From Nocardiopsis sp. TSRI0078 (GTDB lineage Bacteria; Actinomycetota; Actinomycetes; Streptosporangiales; Streptosporangiaceae): a stretch of DNA of 64,000 bases. The position numbers were made by a program, and so were the translations under genes. Every line of letters begins with the position of its first letter. Position 1 is the first letter of the stretch. Under the pieces are notes generated by a model. It did no database searches. It was not told the DNA's origin and saw only the letters and a list, made by a program, of their open reading frames with translations. The stretch spans positions 98,622-162,621 of the forward strand of contig NZ_LWLB01000032.1 in NCBI RefSeq assembly GCF_001905145.1, read 5' to 3'. Below are positions 11,142-19,449 of the stretch, in pieces.

Positions 11142-12275
11142 TCAGGGGGTCTGCGGCGGCGCCCAGACCCCCTCCGCGAGGAACCGGTCGACGCTGGCGC
11201 GGTAGGGGCCGGGGTCCAGGCCCCTCTCCGCCACCCAGGCGTCGTTGTAGTAGCTGTGCTGGTAGCGTTCGCCGCCGTCGCAGATCAGGGTGACCACACT
11301 GCCCCTGCGGCCCTCACGGAGCATCCTGGCGACCAGGTTCCACACCCCCCACAGGTTCGTGCCCGTGGAGCCTCCGGCGCTCAGCCCGGTGACGTCGTGC
11401 AGGTGCCGCATCGCGGCGATGCTCGCGGCGTCGGGCACCGGCATCATCAGGTCGATCACCGAGGGCACGAAGCTCGGCTCCATGCGGGGGCGGCCGATCC
11501 CCTCGATCCGCGAGGGCATGCCCGTGGCGTAGTCGGGCGCACCGGTCACCCAGCCGGGGAAGAACGCCGAGTTCTCCGGGTCCACCACCGCCAGGCGGGT
11601 GCCCAGGCGCCGGTAGCGCAGGTAGCGGCCGATGGTGGCGGAGGTGCCGCCGGTGCCCGCGCCCACCACGATCCAGTCGGGGCAGGGGTGGCGCTCCAGG
11701 CTGAGCTGCTCGAAGATCGACTCGGCGATGTTGTTGTTGCCGCGCCAGTCGGTGGCCCGCTCGGCGTAGGTGAACTGGTCCATGTAGTGGCCGCCCGTCT
11801 CGGCGGCCAGCCGCTCGGCCTCGGCGTACATCTCGGGCGGGGCGTCCACGAAGTGGCACTTCCCGCCGTAGCGCTCGATGAGGGCGATCTTCTCCGGGCT
11901 GGTCCTGCGGGGGATGACGGTGACGAAGTCCAGGCCGACCAGCTGGGCGAAGTAGGCCTCCGAGACCGCCGTGGAGCCCGAACTGGCCTCCACGATCGTG
12001 GTGCCCTCACGGATCCACCCGTTGGCCAGTCCGTACAGGAACAGCGAGCGCGCCAGCCGGTGCTTGAGGCTGCCGGTGGGATGCACCGACTCGTCCTTGA
12101 GATAGAGGTCGATGCCCCACTCCGGGGGCAGCGGGAACACGTGCAGGTGGGTGTCGGCCGAGCGGTTGGCGTCGGCCACGACCCGGCGCACCGCCTCGTC
12201 CGCCCAGGAGCGGACGCTGTCGTCGCACCGGTCCACCCAGGGGGTGTCGCCCGGCTCGCTTGGTGAGGGTGCCAT
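11142..12275 (-). CDS. cds1: PLP-dependent L-cysteine desulfhydrase, Cds1 type
   Basis: A 377-residue fold-type II PLP enzyme of the cysteine synthase superfamily, very close in motif order to mycobacterial Cds1, which converts cysteine to pyruvate, ammonia and H2S. Visible features: the Schiff-base lysine at residue 71 in TGSLKHRLA, the substrate loop [31 protein letters not shown], the phosphate-binding [19 protein letters not shown], and [10 protein letters not shown]. The ATG at 12275 begins MAPSPSEPG; a seven-residue upstream extension is possible. It is likely cytoplasmic. An amino-acid synthase role is less likely given the RSADTHL and NNNIAES blocks typical of Cds1. It is transcribed away from parE. 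Confidence 0.9.
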   Translation of the reverse strand: MAPSPSEPGDTPWVDRCDDSVRSWADEAVRRVVADANRSADTHLHVFPLPPEWGIDLYLKDESVHPTGSLKHRLARSLFLYGLANGWIREGTTIVEASSGSTAVSEAYFAQLVGLDFVTVIPRRTSPEKIALIERYGGKCHFVDAPPEMYAEAERLAAETGGHYMDQFTYAERATDWRGNNNIAESIFEQLSLERHPCPDWIVVGAGTGGTSATIGRYLRYRRLGTRLAVVDPENSAFFPGWVTGAPDYATGMPSRIEGIGRPRMEPSFVPSVIDLMMPVPDAASIAAMRHLHDVTGLSAGGSTGTNLWGVWNLVARMLREGRRGSVVTLICDGGERYQHSYYNDAWVAERGLDPGPYRASVDRFLAEGVWAPPQTP

Positions 12276-12422
12276 GTCCAGCAGGGTAGCCCGCACGCGC
12301 AGGTGGGAGCGCCGGGGCGGGGAGGGCGTGCCCCGTACACGGGAGAAGCCGGGACCCGGGGATCCCGGCCTCCTCGGCCCGTGCCGTCGAGGACGGCGGA
12401 GGGCGCCGACGGGGTCGGCGCG

Positions 12423-12749
12423 CTAGTCCAGCGAACCGCCGGACATCACCGAGTACATGCGGCGGTAGGTGGCCGCCTCCTCGTGGCGGCTCTGGCGCTC
12501 CAGCGTGCGTGCGAGCGCGATGTGCGCCCAGTTGTCCACCGGGTCCAGCTCGATGATCCTGCGGAAGGTCCGCTCGGCCTTGTTGAGCTGCGCGGAGTGG
12601 AAGTAGGCGCGGCCCAGCAGCTCCAGCAGGGAGCGGCTCTCGGGCTCCTGCTCGACGACCGGTTCGAGGGTCCGGGCGGCGTAGATGGGGTCGCCCAGCT
12701 CCATGAACATGCGGGCGCGGTTGAAGGTGTCGTAGGTGTTCTCTTCCAC
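12423..12749 (-). CDS. small tetratricopeptide-repeat protein
   Basis: A 108-residue protein made of about two and a half TPR units: RMFMELGDPIYAARTLEPV, LLELLGRAYFHSAQLNKAERTF and WAHIALARTLERQSRHEEAATY. It starts at GTG 12749 with AAGGAG seven bases upstream. TPRs mediate protein-protein contacts; the partner is unknown. It lies between cds1 and the carbonic anhydrase gene on the same strand, with gaps of 147 and about 200 bases, so co-transcription is not certain. Confidence 0.87.
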   Translation of the reverse strand: MEENTYDTFNRARMFMELGDPIYAARTLEPVVEQEPESRSLLELLGRAYFHSAQLNKAERTFRRIIELDPVDNWAHIALARTLERQSRHEEAATYRRMYSVMSGGSLD

Positions 12750-12950
12750 GGTGCTCCTTCCGACGACGCGGGGCCGTCCCGGATCACAACGGCCGGGGTG
12801 GCGACCGCATTCCCTTGTGGGACGTGTGGGACGAAAGGTGCCGGGGCGGTCCGAGTGACCGCACCCGGCCTTCGCACCCACTGAAGAGATCCCCGGACAC
12901 GTGCGCCGCGACACCACCGGCCGGCGCGGTCCCGTGTGGGGTGGCGCGCC

Positions 12951-13481
12951 TCAGAGGTCGACGGGGGTGACCCGTCCGGTGTCCACGTCGTAGATCGCGC
13001 CCGTCACCGGCAGGCCCTGGGGCAGCAGCGGGTGGTGGCGGATGCGCTCCAGGTCGTGCCGGAGCGCCCCCAGCTGGTCGTTGTCGGTGTGGAACTCCAG
13101 GCTGCGGGTGTCCACCCCGTACTCCTCCTGGATGAGGTCGTGGACGGCGTCGTCGCCCTCCACGGAGGCCATCTTGCAGCGGGTGTGCGGCAGGACCAGC
13201 ACCCGGTCGACGCCGAGCAGGTACACCGCCAGGACCAGGGTGCGCAGGGTGTCGTCGGTCACCCTGGCGCCAGCGTTGCGGAGGATCTTGGCGTCCCCCG
13301 GCTTCAGCCCCAGCGTGTCCAGGGGTTCGATCCTGGAGTCCATGCAGGTCACCAGGGCCAGACCGCGTGCGGCGACCGGCTTGAGGCCGCCCAGAGAGAA
13401 GGATTCGGTGTAGGCCTCGTTCGCGGCGAAGAGGTCGTCGAAGGCCCCCGCGGAGGGGGTGGCACCGCTGTTGTCAGTCAC
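12951..13481 (-). CDS. beta-class carbonic anhydrase
   Basis: A 176-residue cytoplasmic enzyme for reversible hydration of CO2. The zinc ligands and catalytic dyad are visible: C46-x-D48-x-R50 in CMDSR, and H99 and C102 in HTRC. The length matches the compact bacterial and mycobacterial subgroup. GTG at 13481 has GGGAG nine bases upstream. It is downstream of parC on the same strand, but a 15-bp hairpin at 13517-13550 separates them, so it probably has its own promoter or depends on read-through. Confidence 0.93.
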   Translation of the reverse strand: MTDNSGATPSAGAFDDLFAANEAYTESFSLGGLKPVAARGLALVTCMDSRIEPLDTLGLKPGDAKILRNAGARVTDDTLRTLVLAVYLLGVDRVLVLPHTRCKMASVEGDDAVHDLIQEEYGVDTRSLEFHTDNDQLGALRHDLERIRHHPLLPQGLPVTGAIYDVDTGRVTPVDL

Positions 13482-13516
13482 GTGGGTTCGCTCCCTTGTT
13501 CCGTGGTCGCGCACAC

Positions 13517-13550
13517 GTCGCGCGCACCGGAACGGTCCGGTGCGCGCGAC
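13517..13550 (-). terminator. terminator between parC and the carbonic anhydrase gene
   Basis: GTCGCGCGCACCGGA (13517-13531), loop ACGG, TCCGGTGCGCGCGAC (13536-13550): a perfect 15-bp stem with a 4-base loop, only 16 bases after the parC stop. Confidence 0.85.
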
Positions 13551-13565
13551 GCTCGGGCGAAGGAC

Positions 13566-16052
13566 TCAGGTCCCGGCCCCGGGAGGGGTGATCCCGGAGT
13601 CGGTCTGACCACTACCTACGGTAACGATCGCGCGGGGCAGGGCCTCACCCGACCCGTCCCTGCGGCCGGTCGTGTCGGGCAGGCGCACCGGCTTGCCGTC
13701 GGCGCGCGCGGCGCGGGCGGGGGACCGGCCGACCCAGCCGAACAGCAGCGTGTCCTCGCCCTTGAGGTAGCGGTGGCAGCGCACACCGCCGGTGGCGCGG
13801 CCCTTGGACGGGTAGGCCTCGAAGGGCGTGACCTTGGCCGAGCCGGCCTGGGTGCCCTCCAGGGCGCTGGAGGAGCCGGACACGGTGACCACCACCGAGT
13901 CCTCCGGGCAGGGCACGGCGCCGAACCACAGCACCCGGGCCTCCTCCGACAGGCGGATGCCCGTCACGCCGCCCGCGGGGCGGCCCTGGGGCCGCACGGT
14001 GGTCGCGGAGAAGCGCAGCAGCTGCGCCTCGGAGGTGATGAAGGCCAGGTCCTCCTCGCCCGTGGACAGCTGGGTGACGCCCGCGACGCGGTCGTCGTCC
14101 TTGAGCGTGATGACCTCGAAGTCGTCCTTGTTGGGCGGGTAGTCGGGGGAGACCCGCTTGACCACGCCGCCGCGCGTGCCCACGACGAAGCCGGGCCCGG
14201 AGGCGTCCATCGACACCACCGACACCACCCGTTCGTCGCCGTCGAGCTGGACGAACTCTCCCACGTCCAGCCCCGAGGCCATCGGCGGCCCGTCCCCGCC
14301 CTCGTCGGGCAGTTCGGGCAGCTCCACCACCGGAACGCGGATCATCCGGCCCAGGTCGGTGACCAGGCCGACGTCCGAACGCGAGGTGGTGGGGACGGAC
14401 ACGTGTACCGCGTCGTGCCGGGTGCGCAGGCCCTCGTACACGCGCGGCACGGTGGCGCCCTTGCTCCGGCCGATCGTGCCGTGCACGTCCATCAGCACGT
14501 GGCAGGGCTGGTCGGCCATCTCCAGCGGGATCACCGCGCTGCGCGAGGCGCCGTCGCTCTCGCGCAGCTGGGTGCGGCGCGGGGTGGCGAACTGCTTGGA
14601 GACCTCGCCCAGCTCCTTGGAGACCAGGCGGCGCAGCTTCTTGTCCGACTCCAGGATCTCGGTGAGGGCCTCGACCTCCTTGTTGAGCTTGTCCCGCTCG
14701 GCCTCCAGCTCCATCCGGTCGAAGCGGGTCAGGCGGCGCAGGGGGGTGTCCAGGATGTAGCGGGCCTGGACCTCGGACATGTCGTAGGCGCCCATGAGTG
14801 CCTCGCGGGCGGCGGCGGTGTCGTCGGCCTCGCGGATCAGGGAGATGACCCGGTCGATGTCCAGCAGGGCCACGATCAGGCCGTCCACCAGGTGCAGGCG
14901 CTCCTGGCGCTTGGTGCGGCGGAACTCGCTGCGGCGGCGCACCACGTCGAGGCGGTGGTTGACGTAGACCTCGAGGAGCTCGCGCAGGCCCAGGGTCTGG
15001 GGCTGGCCGTCCACGAGGGCGACGTTGTTGATGCCGAAGGACTCCTCCATCGGCGTCAGGCGGTACAGCTCCTCCAGGACGGCCTCGGGGTTGAATCCGT
15101 TCTTGAGCTCGATGACCAGGCGCAGGCCCTGGGAGCGGTCGGTGAGGTCCTTCAGGTCCGAGATGCCCTGGAGCTTCTTGGACTGGACCAGCTCCTTGAT
15201 CCGGCTGACGACCTTCTCCGGGCCCACGCTGTAGGGCAGCTCGGTGACCACCAGGCCGGTGCGGCGCGCGGAGACCTTCTCGATGGAGACCGTGGCGCGC
15301 GTCTTGAAGGTGCCGCGGCCGGTCCGGTAGGCGTCGCGGATGCCGTCCAGCCCGACGATGGTGCCGCCGGTGGGCAGGTCCGGCCCCGGCACGAACTCGG
15401 TGAGCTCCTCCAGGGTGGCGTCGGGGTGGGAGATCAGGTGGCGGGCGGCCGCGACGACCTCGCCCAGGTTGTGCGGGGCCATGTTGGTGGCCATGCCCAC
15501 CGCGATCCCGGAGGTGCCGTTGACCAGCAGGTTCGGGAAGGCCGCGGGCAGGACCTCGGGCTCGGTCTCCTGGCCGTCGTAGTTGGGCCTGAAGTCGACG
15601 ACGTTCTCGTCGATGGAGGAGACCAGCAGTTCGGCGGCACGGTCCAGCCGGGCCTCGGTGTAGCGCATGGCGGCGGGAGCGTCGTCGCCGCCCAGGGAGC
15701 CGAAGTTGCCGTGGCCGTCGACCAGCGGCACGCGCATGGCGAAGGACTGGCTCAGACGCACGAGGGCGTCGTAGATGGCGCTGTCACCGTGGGGGTGCAG
15801 CCGCCCCATCACCTCCCCGACGACGCGGGCGCACTTGACGTGGCCGCGGTCGTGCCGGAGCCCCATCTCGTTCATCTGGTAGAGGATGCGCCGCTGCACC
15901 GGTTTCATACCGTCGCGCGCGTCCGGTAGCGCGCGTTGGTAGATGACCGAGTAGGCGTACTCCAGGAAGCTGCCGCGCATCTCCTCGGAGACGTCGATGT
16001 CGATGATCTTCTCGGCGAGATCCTCGGGGGGACGGGTAGTAGTACGGGCCAT
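13566..16052 (-). CDS. parC: type IIA DNA topoisomerase subunit A (ParC/GyrA-like)
   Basis: An 828-residue DNA-cleaving subunit, partner of the ParE-like protein at 8797-10902. The N-terminal breakage-reunion domain has [24 protein letters not shown], cited as [17 protein letters not shown] and KPVQRRIL, then [21 protein letters not shown] (quinolone-binding region, as [17 protein letters not shown]) and [10 protein letters not shown] with the catalytic tyrosine. The C-terminal region forms beta-propeller-like repeats (for example [12 protein letters not shown]). No QRRGGKG gyrase box is seen, supporting ParC rather than GyrA. ATG at 16052 fits the family start [16 protein letters not shown]. 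The last roughly 60 residues are low-complexity. Confidence 0.95.
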   Translation of the reverse strand: MARTTTRPPEDLAEKIIDIDVSEEMRGSFLEYAYSVIYQRALPDARDGMKPVQRRILYQMNEMGLRHDRGHVKCARVVGEVMGRLHPHGDSAIYDALVRLSQSFAMRVPLVDGHGNFGSLGGDDAPAAMRYTEARLDRAAELLVSSIDENVVDFRPNYDGQETEPEVLPAAFPNLLVNGTSGIAVGMATNMAPHNLGEVVAAARHLISHPDATLEELTEFVPGPDLPTGGTIVGLDGIRDAYRTGRGTFKTRATVSIEKVSARRTGLVVTELPYSVGPEKVVSRIKELVQSKKLQGISDLKDLTDRSQGLRLVIELKNGFNPEAVLEELYRLTPMEESFGINNVALVDGQPQTLGLRELLEVYVNHRLDVVRRRSEFRRTKRQERLHLVDGLIVALLDIDRVISLIREADDTAAAREALMGAYDMSEVQARYILDTPLRRLTRFDRMELEAERDKLNKEVEALTEILESDKKLRRLVSKELGEVSKQFATPRRTQLRESDGASRSAVIPLEMADQPCHVLMDVHGTIGRSKGATVPRVYEGLRTRHDAVHVSVPTTSRSDVGLVTDLGRMIRVPVVELPELPDEGGDGPPMASGLDVGEFVQLDGDERVVSVVSMDASGPGFVVGTRGGVVKRVSPDYPPNKDDFEVITLKDDDRVAGVTQLSTGEEDLAFITSEAQLLRFSATTVRPQGRPAGGVTGIRLSEEARVLWFGAVPCPEDSVVVTVSGSSSALEGTQAGSAKVTPFEAYPSKGRATGGVRCHRYLKGEDTLLFGWVGRSPARAARADGKPVRLPDTTGRRDGSGEALPRAIVTVGSGQTDSGITPPGAGT

Positions 16053-16254
16053 GTCCGTAATTCTGGCCTGTGCCAGAGACTGAAACGTACATGGGCGCGT
16101 GGCCGGGGGAGTGTGAACCGCGCGACGCGTGGTTTTCGCCCATGCGTGGGACGGTTTTCGCCCCGTGGGCGGGCCGGGGCGGGAACCGTCGCCGGAAGGC
16201 TGGGAGGGAGGGGCCCGCCACTGGTCACGGCCGGTCCCCGGGCACCGCGGGAAC

Positions 16255-16288
16255 CCGCGGGGACGCCGAAGGGCCGGCGTCCCCGCGG
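16255..16288 (-). terminator. terminator downstream of the GH81 glucanase gene
   Basis: CCGCGGGGACGCC (16255-16267) pairs perfectly with GGCGTCCCCGCGG (16276-16288) around an 8-base loop, 20 bases beyond the glucanase stop on the minus strand. Confidence 0.83.
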
Positions 16289-16308
16289 TGCTTTCGCGGA
16301 CCTCGTCG

Positions 16309-19188
16309 TCAGTCGGTGAAGGGAATCGTGACCGAGGCGCCGCCGTCGGGGCCGAGCAGGACCTTCGAGGGCTGGCCGCCCAGGGCGCTCCACAGCTCGA
16401 CGCGGACGGAGCCGCCGGTCAGGTCGCCGAGGGCTCCCTCACTGCTCGCCGGGCCCTGGCCCTGCGTGTACTCCTCCCAGCCGTCCAGGTCGTCGGTGGG
16501 GAAGTAGCGGTAGGTCTCCGTCCGGTCGTCGGCGCCGTCGCCGTCCAGGTCGTAGACCACGCGGACCTGGACCGCGTTGGCGACCGCGCTCCCGGAGTCC
16601 ACCGGGAGGGAGAACGCCGTGGAGCCGCCGGTGTGGGACCCGGTCAGGCCGTCGGCGCGCAGGACCACCCGGTCCTCCGGCGGCAGGCCGTCCTGGTTGC
16701 CCCCTCCGGCGGAGGGCACGGTGATCTCGCCGGCGGATCCGTGCGGGGTGCCGGAGAGCGCGGTGGGGGTCAGGTGGAGGCGGCCGTCGCCGACGTTGCC
16801 GTCCCCGGGATCACCGGGGTCTCCGGGGTCTCCGGGGTCGCCCCCGCCGCCCTCGCCCGTGGTGGAGGCCAGGGAGCGCGGCTCCACGCGCAGTTCGGTG
16901 CCGTCCGAGAAGGAGACGGTGACCGGCTCCGGTCCCGGGTTGAACGCGGTGTGGGTGCGGGTGCCGCCGTCGTCGAAGACCGCGTAGTGCGCGGTGTCGG
17001 CGGTGACGGAGGTGTCGACGGTGCCCACCTCGGCGAGCGTGGAGACCCACTGGTAGGTGTGCGGCTTGGAGCTGCCCGCCTCCGGTTCGTAGGTGTCCCA
17101 CTGCTCCTCGAACATGCGCAGGGCGTCGTCGCCGTCGGAGAGGGCGCGGTGCGCCCAGTGGATGTCGCGCCAGATCTGCGGTTCGCGGCCGAGGCGGTCC
17201 ACCAGGGACTCGTACATGGCGCCGGCATGCGCGGGGTCGTACCCCAGGTACAGCGAGCCCGCGGTGATGGGCAGGTAGTTGATGCCGTAGTGCTCCTCCT
17301 CACCGCCGTCCCACCAGATGCGGTAGTCGCCGCCGTCGCCCCAGACCATGCCCACGACGTCGTGCTCGAAGTCCTCGGGGAACGTGTCGCCGCCGTGGTC
17401 CTGCCAGTAGCGGGCGATGGCGGAGGCCTGGGTGGTGTGCAGGTACACGCCCAGGTCGCGCAGCTCCTCGTCGCCGGTCAGCGAACCGAACAGGGCGGTG
17501 GCGGCGGCGAAGTGCATGCCCTCGGAGGAGGACTCCTGGTTGTTGCCCGCGGCGAACCCGGCGTGCCCGGAGGCCCAGCCGTGTCCCGCGTAGGGGGAGA
17601 AGGAGCGCAGGCGCGGGAACATGCTCCCGTCGCGGTCGGTCTCGGCCACGTCCCGGATCAGCAGGCGGACCATGCCGCCCCAGGCGTCCTCGTCGGCCCA
17701 CGCGCTGTCGTAGCGGGCGACGACGGCCGCCGCCGAGACGAAGTAGCCGTAGTGGAAGTCGTGGTCGTTGACCTCCTGGGCGGCGCCGAAGCTGTCCGGG
17801 TAGCCGAGCATGGTGCCCCACTCGGCGTTGTGGTGGAACTGGCGGGTGCCCCCGGCGGTCAGCCAGTCCTCCAGGCGCCCCCTGACCAGGGCGAGGAGCT
17901 CGTCGCGGGCCTCGGTGTACCCGATGGAGTCGGCGATGGGCACGAGCTGGGCCAGGCGCCCCATGGCCTTGCCGTCCCAGTAGGTGTCGCCGGGCTCGGG
18001 GAAGGGCTCGGGGTCGGCGAGGACCTCGTCGATGAGCTGGCGCATCCGGTCGTGGTCGGCGCCGTCCACGGTCGGCAGGCTGGGCAGGATGCCCTGGGTG
18101 GTCAGCTCGGTGGTGAAGCTGTTCCCCTCGACCACCCGCATCTCACCGCGCGGCGAGGTGTAGGAGAGGCCGGTGAGCCCGGTGACGGCGTTGTCCCACT
18201 GGTGGGGGTAGAGCGCCATCAGCGTGCCGGTCTCCCCGCCCTCGCGCGCCTCGGTCTCCAGCCGGTAGGTGCTGGTCAGGGTGGCGGCGGCCTCGTCGTA
18301 GTCGTACTCGACGACGGAGCCGGTGACGAAGGAGTGGGCGTAGGGGGCGAAGGCGTCCAGGTCCTCGGGGGAGGGGAGCACCGCCACGGAGTAGTGCCCG
18401 TCGGCTCCGGTGGCGGCGGTGAAGGTGTTCCCGGACCGGGCCCAGGCGGAGCCGGAGGGGGCGAAGAGGGCGTAGTGGCGGCCGTCGACGCTCGCGCCGA
18501 CCACCGCTCCGTCCTCGTGCCAGACGTCGGGCGGGCTGGAGAAGGCCACCTCGGCGTCGCCGCCGTGGGTCTCGGCGTAGGCGAAGGGCATGCCCTGGCC
18601 GATGGTGACGCGCAGGGAGGAGCCGCCGCCCTCCCAGTGCGCGGTGACCGTCCAGTCGTCGCTGTCGGCCACACGGGTGTCGGGGGAGTCCAGTCCGGTC
18701 GCGCCCAGGGACAGGTCGGCGGTGTGGGGGTGCTCGTACTTGAGCCCGTCGCCGACGAGGCGGTGGTCCTCCGGGTAGCCCATCTCCAGGCCGCCCGCGT
18801 GGGGGCGGAAGCTGGCGGGGTGGGCGAAGAGGTTCTCGCCGTAGGGGTTGTCGGGGTAGCGCTGGAAGATGAGGGAGGACCACCACTCGTTGGTGGGGGC
18901 GGGTCCCCGGTAGTCCTCGGTGACCTTGGGCGATACCGGCTCGCCGTTGAGGTCGGAGGGGACGGAGGCCCCCGCGGGGAGGGCCTCGGCGTAGCTTCCC
19001 GCGCCCACCGGGACCTGTGCCGTCGCGGCGGACGCGGGGTCGACGCCGTGGAGGGTGAGGGCCGGGGCGGACGCTCCGACGACGGCCAGTGCCGCCGCTG
19101 CGGCCAGTGTCCCCAGCCGCGGGGTCCGCCGGGACGAGGCCCGGGATCTCGGGTGGCGGGAGCCCGGCCGACTCCATGGATGCTGCAT
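16309..19188 (-). CDS. secreted endo-beta-1,3-glucanase, glycoside hydrolase family 81
   Basis: A 959-residue exported enzyme that hydrolyses laminarin-type beta-1,3-glucan. A long, Arg-rich (possibly Tat-type) signal peptide covers about residues 1-55 with an alanine-rich hydrophobic core. The GH81 catalytic region (about 60-720) contains APTNEWWSSLIFQRY, DHDFHYGYFVSAAAV and the acidic catalytic-loop motif NNQESSSEGMHFA. A GDPGDPGDPGD linker follows near residue 790. The last 140 residues form a beta-rich domain containing TYRYFPTDDLDGWEEYTQ, resembling the beta-1,3-glucan-binding modules of this enzyme class (inferred). ATG at 19188 has AAAGG upstream. A 12-bp palindrome at 19235-19246 suggests sugar-responsive repression. 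It forms a single-gene unit ending in a strong terminator. Confidence 0.93.
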   Translation of the reverse strand: MQHPWSRPGSRHPRSRASSRRTPRLGTLAAAAALAVVGASAPALTLHGVDPASAATAQVPVGAGSYAEALPAGASVPSDLNGEPVSPKVTEDYRGPAPTNEWWSSLIFQRYPDNPYGENLFAHPASFRPHAGGLEMGYPEDHRLVGDGLKYEHPHTADLSLGATGLDSPDTRVADSDDWTVTAHWEGGGSSLRVTIGQGMPFAYAETHGGDAEVAFSSPPDVWHEDGAVVGASVDGRHYALFAPSGSAWARSGNTFTAATGADGHYSVAVLPSPEDLDAFAPYAHSFVTGSVVEYDYDEAAATLTSTYRLETEAREGGETGTLMALYPHQWDNAVTGLTGLSYTSPRGEMRVVEGNSFTTELTTQGILPSLPTVDGADHDRMRQLIDEVLADPEPFPEPGDTYWDGKAMGRLAQLVPIADSIGYTEARDELLALVRGRLEDWLTAGGTRQFHHNAEWGTMLGYPDSFGAAQEVNDHDFHYGYFVSAAAVVARYDSAWADEDAWGGMVRLLIRDVAETDRDGSMFPRLRSFSPYAGHGWASGHAGFAAGNNQESSSEGMHFAAATALFGSLTGDEELRDLGVYLHTTQASAIARYWQDHGGDTFPEDFEHDVVGMVWGDGGDYRIWWDGGEEEHYGINYLPITAGSLYLGYDPAHAGAMYESLVDRLGREPQIWRDIHWAHRALSDGDDALRMFEEQWDTYEPEAGSSKPHTYQWVSTLAEVGTVDTSVTADTAHYAVFDDGGTRTHTAFNPGPEPVTVSFSDGTELRVEPRSLASTTGEGGGGDPGDPGDPGDPGDGNVGDGRLHLTPTALSGTPHGSAGEITVPSAGGGNQDGLPPEDRVVLRADGLTGSHTGGSTAFSLPVDSGSAVANAVQVRVVYDLDGDGADDRTETYRYFPTDDLDGWEEYTQGQGPASSEGALGDLTGGSVRVELWSALGGQPSKVLLGPDGGASVTIPFTD

Positions 19189-19234
19189 GGTGCGCCTTTC
19201 GCTCGTTCTCGCGGGAGGCCGCCCCCGTAGGTGC

Positions 19235-19246
19235 GGGAGCGCTCCC
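19235..19246. promoter_or_regulatory. LacI-family (CebR-like) operator
   Basis: The perfect palindrome GGGAGCGCTCCC lies 47 bases upstream of the glucanase start. It is the core of the TGGGAGCGCTCCCA operator bound by CebR and related LacI-family regulators in streptomycetes. Position and target fit repression of a glucan-degrading enzyme relieved by an oligosaccharide. No LacI-family gene is present in this window, so the regulator would act from elsewhere. Confidence 0.78.
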
Positions 19247-19449
19247 AGGTGTGAGCCTTGGCGATGAGTGTTCAGCCGGACACGGAGAAGCGCAATGCCA
19301 GGAAAGTGGAAAGTTTCCTTACTGTTACAAGGGTGGGCCAGTGTGCTCTGATGGGACTCGGTACCGATATGTCCGTCGTGTGCCGCTCCGGGAGACCGGG
19401 CCTGTGGACGACGCCTCGACGGTCCCCCGGCTCTGGTACCAAAGGACGT

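Noticed and set aside
12936-15929. Plus-strand frame of nearly 1000 codons opposite the carbonic anhydrase and parC genes
   Set aside because: Antisense shadow of parC and the carbonic anhydrase gene; repetitive His/Gln/Val composition and no ribosome site.
16129-19230. Plus-strand frame of over 1000 codons opposite the glucanase gene
   Set aside because: Its translation is Gly/Val/Arg-rich with no family motif, while the minus strand encodes a complete GH81 enzyme with signal peptide. It is a high-GC antisense shadow.
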